DNA of 13,894 nt from an uncultured Campylobacter sp. (GTDB lineage: Bacteria > Campylobacterota > Campylobacteria > Campylobacterales > Campylobacteraceae), in assembly GCF_938045465.1 (NCBI RefSeq), contig NZ_CALIBF010000194.1, positions 1 to 13,894 of the forward strand, given 5' to 3'. A program made the position numbers and the translations under genes. The first letter of the stretch is position 1. The number at the start of each line of letters is the position of its first letter. Positions 6,117 to 11,616 of this stretch are shown piece by piece. The notes beneath the pieces are model-generated. The model was not told the origin of the DNA and searched no databases. It was given only the letters and a program-made list of their open reading frames with translations.

Positions 6117-7483
6117 TGCTTGCCTCCTTCATTTGGATTTGCAAAGCGCATAGTAGCGGAGGTTATGCTAAAATAGGCAGAATTTATGCCTCTAAAATAC
6201 GCGTTAGAAAGATTTGCTCCCTTTAAATTTATGCTCGTAATAGCAGAATTCTCATCTGTTAAACCCGTACTAGCGCAATTTGCGTTTTTTAGCTTAACGT
6301 TCATAAAGAAGGAATTTGTAACATTGAAATTTATAATTGTGGGGTTCAAACCGACAAAATCTTTGCGGCTAGCTTTTTGAGCGAAATTTTTCTTACAAAC
6401 GCTCGCGCGCGTAAAATTTAACGTAGAATTTGTGCTAGTGGAATTTTTATCTAGCGGATTTTTCTCATTAAAGATTATCTTTGCGTGCGTAGAATTTAAA
6501 TTTATATGATGTGCACCGCAAAAGCCTATCAAGGAATTCTCGCCGGTAAAAAAGGAATTTTTATCGTTAAAGCTCCGCGCAAAATTTGACGCGGAATCCG
6601 TGTCGATAGGATTTTTGCTAGAAGGGCTTTTGCCGGCGAAGCTTGATTTGGAATTCCGCCCATTTAAATTAGCGCCACAGCTTTGTTCCGCAAAATTTTG
6701 AGCGGAATTCTGCATGGAATTCTCCCCATTAAATCCATGCGCGCAATTCGCACTACCGCAAGCGCCTAGCTTTGCGACGCGCTTAATGTGCCTACCGCCC
6801 GCAAAATCGGTGCTAAAAAACGCCCTAATCATATCTCCGATCACCAGCGCGCCCATTAATCGCTCGCCGAAGGCTAGGACGTTGGCGTCGTTGTGCTCTC
6901 TGGCTAATCTAGCGCTAGTCGCGTCATGACACAATGCACAGCGGATGTGAGCGTGGCGATTTGCGGCGATGCTGATACCGATGCCCGTACCGCAAATCAA
7001 AACGCCGTAAATGCCGTAGTCGGTGGAATTTAAAATTTTATCTTTGCTCGCATTAGGGCTTACGGCTGCATTTACGCAGGTAGTCATGCTTTCGCTAGTG
7101 TTAAAATTTTGACGACTAGCGTTTTTTATAATGTTAAAATTTTCATTTTTCCCGCTGCATTGTACGGCGTCGTTAAAATTTCCGCAGCCGTTTATGCTTG
7201 CGTCAAAATTTTCGTTGTCACTTGCTTCGGAATTTTCCGCGGCCGCAGCGGAATTTTCGCCGTCGTTTTCTTTAAAATTTTCACTTCGCGCGCAGGCTTC
7301 ACATTCGGCTAAAATTTTATCCGCCAGCGCGCCCGCAAAATCGGGATAGTCCACGCTCGCTTCGGCACTATGCGTGCCAAGATCAACCGCTTCGTAACCT
7401 AAAGCGGCGAGCGCTTTTTTAGCTTGTTCTTTGGCACGAAAGCCCGCGTGATCGCTCGCTATGAAAATTTTATTTATTTGCAT
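6113..7483 (-). CDS. rpiB: Ribose-5-phosphate isomerase B with large Asn-rich insertion and pentapeptide-like tail
   Basis: RpiB interconverts ribose-5-phosphate and ribulose-5-phosphate in the pentose phosphate pathway. The core is complete but in two pieces: residues 1-60 with the SDHAGF motif (Asp11, His12) and DYPDFA (45-50), then ~152-240 with CGTGIGISIAANR (catalytic Cys164), HNDANVL (His197) and GGRHIKRV (229-236). The usual length is about 140-160 residues; this protein has 456. About 90 extra residues (~62-151) sit in the loop before the catalytic-Cys strand, and about 215 follow the core. Both additions are Asn/Ser/Phe-rich with over twenty N-F or N-S pairs, and residues 386-447 fit a degenerate pentapeptide repeat. 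The start has AAGGAG 5 bases upstream; the stop overlaps the next ATG by 4 bases. The isomerase call is firm; the roles of the additions are unknown. Confidence 0.92.
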   Translation of the reverse strand: MQINKIFIASDHAGFRAKEQAKKALAALGYEAVDLGTHSAEASVDYPDFAGALADKILAECEACARSENFKENDGENSAAAAENSEASDNENFDASINGCGNFNDAVQCSGKNENFNIIKNASRQNFNTSESMTTCVNAAVSPNASKDKILNSTDYGIYGVLICGTGIGISIAANRHAHIRCALCHDATSARLAREHNDANVLAFGERLMGALVIGDMIRAFFSTDFAGGRHIKRVAKLGACGSANCAHGFNGENSMQNSAQNFAEQSCGANLNGRNSKSSFAGKSPSSKNPIDTDSASNFARSFNDKNSFFTGENSLIGFCGAHHINLNSTHAKIIFNEKNPLDKNSTSTNSTLNFTRASVCKKNFAQKASRKDFVGLNPTIINFNVTNSFFMNVKLKNANCASTGLTDENSAITSINLKGANLSNAYFRGINSAYFSITSATMRFANPNEGGKQ

Positions 7484-7492
7484 TGCCGCTCC

Positions 7493-8338
7493 TTATTTTT
7501 GCTCATAGATTAGGCTCTCGTCGTTTTGCAAGGTATCGACAAAGCGCCCGATTCGCTCCCAGCGGATCTTGCGATCGGCATCGATACTAAAATATGTAAA
7601 CCACGGCTTACCGACGATCAGACGATAAGGTACCGGGCCCCAGAAGCGGCTATCGGCAGAGTTATTGCGATTATCTCCTATCATAAAATACTCATCCTGC
7701 GGCACTTTGATGTAAAAGGCATTGAAACTCTGCCCCATGCTTTCGAAATTTTGCCCGATCTCGCTTAGACTGACGGGCTTCATAGCAAATTTACCCCCAT
7801 CAAGCGCAGCTTTGACGTTTGCCAGCATCGAGTTTCGATTATTAGGGTCGTAGTGGATACCTTTAAATTTATAGGGTTCCTTGACATATTTTTCGCCGCC
7901 CAAAATCACAATGTCGCGAGTATCGTAGTTTGCAGCAATGAACTCGTCGCCTTCATGCGGACGAAGGTAGAAATTATTCAGATCAAATATCACCTCGTCG
8001 CCGCCTACGGCAAAATTTCGCTTTACAAAGTGCATTTTTTCATTAAGCGGATAGCGAAAAACCACGATATCGCCGCGCTTCGGACCCTCGCCGCGGATGA
8101 TATGCCCATCTCCGTCGCTATCAGGAGCTACCTGCCACTCTACAAAGGGAATATGTGGGGTCGGGATGCCGTAGCTAAATTTTTTAACGAATAAAAAATC
8201 GCCCTCCAAAAGCGTAGTGCGCATCGATCCACTAGGGATCACAAAGGCTTGCGCAACAAAAAGAATGACGAATAAAACGACGATGACCGTCCCCGTCCAA
8301 CTCGATAAAAATTTATAAATTTTGCTTAGTATTTTCAT
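7493..8338 (-). CDS. lepB: Signal peptidase I
   Basis: LepB is the inner-membrane serine/lysine protease that cleaves signal peptides from Sec and Tat substrates on the periplasmic side. The 281-residue protein has one N-terminal membrane helix (~15-35) running straight into box B, VIPSGSM, with nucleophile Ser38. Next come GDFLFVKKFSYG, GPKRGDIVVFRYP and HFVKRNFAVGGDEV with general base Lys106 (by alignment with the E. coli Ser/Lys pair), and finally box E, GDNRNNSADSRFWGPVP (221-237). The ATG abuts the folD stop (TAA-ATG) with only a weak AAGAG ahead, so coupling to folD is probable; rpiB begins 9 bases after the stop. Signal peptidase II work on lipoproteins needs a different enzyme (LspA). 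Assignment is firm. Confidence 0.96.
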   Translation of the reverse strand: MKILSKIYKFLSSWTGTVIVVLFVILFVAQAFVIPSGSMRTTLLEGDFLFVKKFSYGIPTPHIPFVEWQVAPDSDGDGHIIRGEGPKRGDIVVFRYPLNEKMHFVKRNFAVGGDEVIFDLNNFYLRPHEGDEFIAANYDTRDIVILGGEKYVKEPYKFKGIHYDPNNRNSMLANVKAALDGGKFAMKPVSLSEIGQNFESMGQSFNAFYIKVPQDEYFMIGDNRNNSADSRFWGPVPYRLIVGKPWFTYFSIDADRKIRWERIGRFVDTLQNDESLIYEQK

Positions 8339-9196
8339 TTAGGCTCTTTGTCTTAAGCGATTTTTCGCCGATTTTATCGTATTGCTCAAAAGCATAGCAA
8401 TCGTCATCGGCCCCACGCCTCCGGGCACGGGCGTGATGAACGAGCATTTTGGCGCGACTGCGTCAAAATCGACGTCGCCTCTTAGCTTGCCGTCCTCGCC
8501 GCGATTGATCCCCACGTCGATTACCACCGCGCCTTGTTTTACCATATCGGCGCCCACAAAATACGCCTTGCCGACCGCCGCGACCAAAATGTCGGCGTCT
8601 GCACAAAGCCGCTTTAAATCTTTCGTCTTGCTATGAGCGATAGTGACGGTGGCGTCGGCATTTAACAGCAGGCTCGCCATCGGCTTTCCGACGATATTGC
8701 TACGCCCCAGCACGACGGCGTTTTTACCCACTATCTGCACGCCGTATTCCTCAAGCAGGCGCATCACGCCAAGCGGAGTACAAGGCACAAAACCGTCCGC
8801 AAGCCCGCTAGTAAGCTTGCCTACGTTTATCGCACTAAATCCGTCCACGTCCTTTTGCGGGCTTATTTTTTCTAAAATTTTATTCGTATCAATGTGCTTT
8901 GGAAGCGGCAACTGCACCAAGATGCCGTCGATGCTTTCGTCTTCGTTTAAATTTTCTATCAGTTCTAAAAGCGCCGCCTCGCTCACGTCGGAGCTCAAGC
9001 GGTGCGCTACGGATCGGATCCCACAGGCGGCGCAGGCTTTTTCCTTGCTCGCGACATAGGTCTTGCTAGCCGCGTCTTCGCCTACCAAAATCACCGCCAG
9101 CGCGGGCTCTACGCCCTTTGCGGCAAGGTTTGAAGCGACCGATTTGATCTCCTCTTTTACCTTTGCGCTTATGCTTTTGCCGTCGATTAAAGTCAT
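8339..9196 (-). CDS. folD: Bifunctional methylene-THF dehydrogenase / methenyl-THF cyclohydrolase
   Basis: FolD oxidises 5,10-methylene-THF with NADP and hydrolyses the methenyl form to 10-formyl-THF, feeding purine and formyl-Met synthesis. It is a soluble cytoplasmic dimer. The 285-residue length is typical. Visible are YVASKEKAC (47-55) with the Tyr47/Lys51 catalytic pair, DGILVQLPLPKH (90-101), QKDVDGF (114-120) with Asp118, the nucleotide-binding GRSNIVGKP (164-172), and the closing signature TPVPGGVGPMT (255-265). The ATG is preceded by AAGG with 6 bases of spacing. It is the first gene of the eight-gene unit; the gap upstream (9197-9418) holds its likely promoter. Assignment is firm. 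Confidence 0.97.
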   Translation of the reverse strand: MTLIDGKSISAKVKEEIKSVASNLAAKGVEPALAVILVGEDAASKTYVASKEKACAACGIRSVAHRLSSDVSEAALLELIENLNEDESIDGILVQLPLPKHIDTNKILEKISPQKDVDGFSAINVGKLTSGLADGFVPCTPLGVMRLLEEYGVQIVGKNAVVLGRSNIVGKPMASLLLNADATVTIAHSKTKDLKRLCADADILVAAVGKAYFVGADMVKQGAVVIDVGINRGEDGKLRGDVDFDAVAPKCSFITPVPGGVGPMTIAMLLSNTIKSAKNRLRQRA

Positions 9197-9235
9197 TTAA
9201 AGCCTTTTTGAGAAATAGGGAATGTTACCCTAAAA

Positions 9236-9241
9236 TTTATA
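9236..9241 (-). promoter_or_regulatory. Candidate -10 box of the folD operon (TATAAA)
   Basis: On the minus strand TATAAA lies about 40 bases before the folD ATG, in an AT-rich run typical of Campylobacter sigma-70 promoters, which often lack a -35 box. It sits in a tandem pair of TAAAATTTA (9231-9239, 9240-9248), so the match may reflect the local word array. A weak dyad GGGAATGTTACCC (9218-9230) lies near the predicted start point. This is inference only. Confidence 0.3.
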
Positions 9242-9363
9242 AAATTTAGATTTATTTCGCGGATTTTACGGGAATTTTAAAGCGATTTTTAAATGAAATT
9301 CCGCAGCTTTAGACTAATGACATCTTACGTTAAATAGAATTTTAAGATAGCAAAATTTAAAAC

Positions 9364-9395
9364 CGGCGGAATTTAAGCTAAGCAAAATTCCGTCG
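9364..9395 (-). terminator. Candidate rho-independent terminator after the permease-lipoprotein pair
   Basis: On the minus strand the stem arms are CGACGGAATTT (9395-9385) and AAATTCCGCCG (9374-9364). They form 11 positions with one mismatch around a 10-base loop, followed by GTTTTAAATTTT. It starts 23 bases past the lipoprotein stop. It is the best terminator shape in the window, and it separates the upstream pair from the folD operon. Confidence 0.6.
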
Positions 9396-9418
9396 ATTGA
9401 GCTATGAATTTACAGGGC

Positions 9419-9610
9419 TTATCGGAGCTGAGATTTCATAACGGGGCGAATGCCTTGACGCTGTTGAGCCTTTCTTACGGCATCCATACAACCACCGGTA
9501 GAGCAGCTTTGAGTGGGTTGCATCATAGGCTCTTTTTGTGGCTCTTGTTTATGCGCTTGGCAGCCCGCTAGTATCGTTGCTGCAGCAACACATAATATAA
9601 AATTTTTCAT
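9419..9610 (-). CDS. Small lipoprotein of unknown function
   Basis: The 63-residue product has a clear lipoprotein signal: MKNFILCVAAATILAGC, with lipobox LAGC and the lipidated cysteine at position 17, giving a mature protein of about 47 residues. The mature part is Gln/Lys/Met/Pro-rich at first (QAHKQEPQKEPMMQPTQ), then has two more cysteines in CSTGGCMDAVRKAQQ and ends in a basic tail. No aspartate follows the lipid cysteine (CQAHK), so outer-membrane sorting is expected if the E. coli rule holds. A good AAGGA (9616-9620) precedes the ATG by 5 bases. It follows the LolC/E permease by 53 bases on the same strand, with a terminator behind it, so the two are probably co-transcribed. No family is recognised; it is a real gene with high likelihood. 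Confidence 0.85.
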   Translation of the reverse strand: MKNFILCVAAATILAGCQAHKQEPQKEPMMQPTQSCSTGGCMDAVRKAQQRQGIRPVMKSQLR

Positions 9611-9623
9611 TTTGGTCCTTTCT

Positions 9624-9645
9624 TTAAAATTTTATAAAATTTTAA
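9624..9645. repeat. 22-bp perfect AT palindrome between permease and lipoprotein genes
   Basis: The half TTAAAATTTTA is followed exactly by its reverse complement TAAAATTTTAA. It lies in the 53-base gap, just upstream of the lipoprotein ribosome binding site. It contains only A and T and no loop, so RNA hairpin strength is low; a protein-binding dyad or a chance product of the AAATTT word array are both possible. Confidence 0.6.
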
Positions 9646-9663
9646 CTGCGATTTCTAAACGGC

Positions 9664-10854
9664 TTACTCGTTGCGCAGCGTTTGCAGCACGTCGATCTGC
9701 GTGGCTTTTTTGGCCGGGTACCACGACGATAGCGCCACGATAAGCACCGCGCCGATTAAAATCATCGCCAAATCGCCTAGCGAGAGCTCCATCGGCAGCT
9801 TCGAGCTTCCGTAGACGTCGGCCGGCAGATTTACGATGTCGAAGCTTCCGAGCAGCCACACGCCAAATAGGCCCAAAATGAGCCCGAATATGATGCCGCC
9901 GCCGCCGATCGTGGCTCCGAGCGCGAAAAAGGTCCTTTTGACCTCCTTTTTACTAGCTCCCAGGCTAAGTAAAAGCGCGATCTCTTGGCGACGGTTCATC
10001 ACGGTCATCAGAAGCGAACTTACGATATTTAGGCTCGCGACTAGGATTATTAGCATCAGCACGATGAAAAGCGCGCGCTTCTCAAGCGCAAGGGCGCTGA
10101 AAAAATTGCCGTTTTGCTGCCACCAGCCCACGGCGCTAGTGCCGCTAGGGAGGCTTTTTTTGATGCGCTCCAGATCCTTAAACGGATCGTTTGAAAAAAC
10201 ATGCACGCCGTCGAAGGTCCCCTCGTCGTAGCCTAAAATTTTGGCTAGATCGCTTGCGTCTGCGTAGGAATACGCCTTGTCGTAGGCGATCAGCCCGGAG
10301 CTGAAATCCGCGCGCACGTCAAAGCGCTTCATCTTAGGGATCAGCGCAAAGCCGCCCGGATCGCTCTTCGTAAAGATCATCGTGATCTTACTGCCCTCAT
10401 CCAGCATAAACTCGTCCTTGATCCCGCGCCCTATCATGATGCCGTAGTCCGTTAGATTGGCGTCTTTGGCGCCTGCTGCAACGACCGAATTAATGCGCTT
10501 TTCATCGTTTAAATTTACGCCGAAAATCAGCCCGCCCTCGAGCTTCTCGCCGCTTTTGGCGATAACTTGCGAGCTAATATACGGACTAAAGATCAGATCG
10601 GGGAAGTCCGCCCGCAGCCCCTCCACGTCGTCTTTTGAAATGCCGCCGCGAAAGTGGCTGTGGATCGTGATCGGGTAGTTCATCGTAAAGAGCTTGCGCT
10701 CAAATTCCTTATCGAAACCGTTCATTATCGCCATCGCGACGATCAGCACCGTAAGCCCCACGCCGACGCCCAAGAACGCAAGCAGCGCCGAAAGCGTAAT
10801 GAAGGGCTGAGAGCGGTCGAATCTGAGATATTTGAATAATAAATACTTTACCAA
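9664..10854 (-). CDS. LolC/LolE-type lipoprotein-releasing ABC transporter permease
   Basis: This inner-membrane permease of the MacB/LolC/LolE class should extract lipoproteins from the inner membrane for hand-over to LolA, powered by a LolD ATPase not in this window. The 396-residue protein has the expected order: an N-terminal helix (~17-45, ending NGFDKEFERKLF), a long periplasmic domain (~46-260), then three helices (about 262-285, 315-340, 360-380). It includes NRRQEIALLLSLGASKKEV after the second helix and the ending WYPAKKATQIDVLQTLRNE. The start is TTG, with AAGGA (10862-10866) 7 bases upstream and no better in-frame alternative. Epsilonproteobacteria generally have a single LolC/E-like (LolF-type) permease, so I leave the symbol open. 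It lies downstream of secA, as I recall for C. jejuni. Confidence 0.88.
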   Translation of the reverse strand: MVKYLLFKYLRFDRSQPFITLSALLAFLGVGVGLTVLIVAMAIMNGFDKEFERKLFTMNYPITIHSHFRGGISKDDVEGLRADFPDLIFSPYISSQVIAKSGEKLEGGLIFGVNLNDEKRINSVVAAGAKDANLTDYGIMIGRGIKDEFMLDEGSKITMIFTKSDPGGFALIPKMKRFDVRADFSSGLIAYDKAYSYADASDLAKILGYDEGTFDGVHVFSNDPFKDLERIKKSLPSGTSAVGWWQQNGNFFSALALEKRALFIVLMLIILVASLNIVSSLLMTVMNRRQEIALLLSLGASKKEVKRTFFALGATIGGGGIIFGLILGLFGVWLLGSFDIVNLPADVYGSSKLPMELSLGDLAMILIGAVLIVALSSWYPAKKATQIDVLQTLRNE

Positions 10855-10867
10855 AAAGCCGTCCTTG

Positions 10868-10913
10868 TAAAATTTTACATAAAATTTGGCACTAAATTCT
10901 ATGTGAAATTTTA
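10868..10913 (-). promoter_or_regulatory. 14-bp inverted repeat and candidate promoter in the permease leader
   Basis: TAAAATTTTACATA (10868-10881) and TATGTGAAATTTTA (10900-10913) are reverse complements with one mismatch, enclosing 18 bases. The inner end lies one base from the permease ribosome binding site (10862-10866). A minus-strand TAGAAT (10896-10901) inside the element would serve as a -10 box with a leader of about 35 bases. The element could be an operator or a leader hairpin; the AAATTTT ends are also common local words. Confidence 0.3.
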
Positions 10914-10917
10914 AGTA

Positions 10918-10941
10918 TTTTGGAATTTTAAAATTCCAAAA
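10918..10941. repeat. 24-bp perfect palindrome upstream of the permease gene
   Basis: The half TTTTGGAATTTT (10918-10929) is followed directly by its exact reverse complement AAAATTCCAAAA (10930-10941). It lies about 65-90 bases before the TTG start, next to the 14-bp inverted repeat. With no loop it suits a dimeric DNA-binding protein better than an RNA hairpin, but no known box is recognised. Confidence 0.6.
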
Positions 10942-11189
10942 ACGGGTTTTGCGGCGTCAAATATAGAAACTCCAGCCTGCTTTAAAATTTAAAATCGCGC
11001 CGAAATCTACTTATACGAAATGAAATTCGCCCCCAAGAGATATCGGATACGGCAAATCAAACAGACCTTTTTACCAAAACTTTAAAATTTTAAACCTAAA
11101 TTCTAAATTTTAAAATTTCAAATGCCTCAAAATTTTAAAATTTTAGAAATTTAAAACTTTTTAGAATTTTGAAATTCTTAAAATTTAAA

Positions 11190-11214
11190 GGCGAGCTTTG
11201 CTTACAAGCTCGCC
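11190..11214 (-). terminator. Candidate terminator downstream of secA
   Basis: GGCGAGCTT (11190-11198) and AAGCTCGCC (11206-11214) form a perfect 9-bp stem with a 7-base loop. On the minus strand it is followed by TTTAAATTTTAAG, a broken T tract, and preceded by G+C-mixed sequence, so it fits best as a terminator for transcripts from secA. The distance of about 400 bases from the secA stop is long, so a transcript with an extended 3' end or a separate short RNA is also possible. Confidence 0.5.
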
Positions 11215-11280
11215 CGTATCGCATAAATTTAAAATTTTAAATGAATGCTGTATCTTAGCCGCGCACTAAATTTAAGCACC

Positions 11281-11312
11281 GTGCGCCGTTCGCGTTTTGC
11301 CGCACGGCGCAC
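11281..11312. repeat. 9-bp G+C-rich inverted repeat
   Basis: GTGCGCCGT (11281-11289) and ACGGCGCAC (11304-11312) are exact reverse complements around a 14-base loop that allows a further short pairing. The stem is strong on either strand but no T run follows on either side, so it is recorded as a structural element of unknown role, not as a terminator. Confidence 0.45.
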
Positions 11313-11616
11313 CGTAACGGCGCTGCGAAAACAAGTAGTCAAAGGCACCAAGTGCGCTTTGAAATTTTAAAATTTCAAAACCAAAGTTCCGCTCCATCGC
11401 GCAGCTTTGCTCACCGTCCGCGCGGCCTCACAATCAAGCTCTTTTAAAATTTCTGTCCACGCCGCCTAGCGATCGAGCCCCTTTAAAATTTTATGACGCT
11501 CTCGCCCGCGACATATCCGCTGAACACAGAAGCAAAGCAAGATCGAAAAGCGCCGGTCGCGTAATACTCGCAATCGAAATCACCGATCGCGCGATATTTA
11601 CGACCGATCGTCGCGC

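Larger units (their letters stand above)
10862..11616. other. Long AATT-word-rich gap between secA and the permease gene
   Basis: No supported gene is seen in about 755 bases. Positions 11080-11189 are nearly pure runs of AAAATTTTA-type words, including the 16-bp palindrome formed by two AAAATTTT units at 11129-11144. The parts nearer secA mix G+C-rich pieces with TTTAAAATTT words. The gap holds the permease promoter region, a 24-bp palindrome, a likely secA terminator and a second G+C-rich hairpin. Just after the secA stop, GCGCGA (11589-11594) faces TCGCGC (11611-11616), a 6-bp stem without a T run. A minus-strand open frame at 11483-11695 overlaps the secA end and has no support. No tRNA-like sequence was noticed. 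Confidence 0.6.

Noticed and set aside
7027..7303. Regularly spaced AAATTT words in rpiB as a CRISPR-like array
   Set aside because: The repeated word is only 6-10 bases, the spacing varies, and the frame is open throughout; no array structure.
7109..7349. Plus-strand open frames antisense to the rpiB insertion
   Set aside because: They mirror the AAATTT word pattern in other frames, lack start signals and oppose a well supported gene.
6113..7483. rpiB as a pseudogene or as two fused genes by frameshift
   Set aside because: One frame runs through core, insertion and tail, all key residues are present, and both ends have normal operon junctions.
8643..9059. Plus-strand 138-residue open frame inside folD
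   Set aside because: It is antisense to an intact folD; a serine/threonine-rich shadow caused by codon use.
11281..11312. G+C-rich inverted repeat as a terminator
   Set aside because: No T run follows on either strand, so only a structural repeat is recorded.
11589..11616. Stem GCGCGA/TCGCGC right after the secA stop as terminator
   Set aside because: Six pairs with a 16-base loop and no T tract; too weak for a classical terminator.
10862..11616. tRNA, rRNA or insertion sequence in the secA-permease gap
   Set aside because: No TTCGA-type T-loop context, no transposase frame and no terminal repeats with target duplication were seen.
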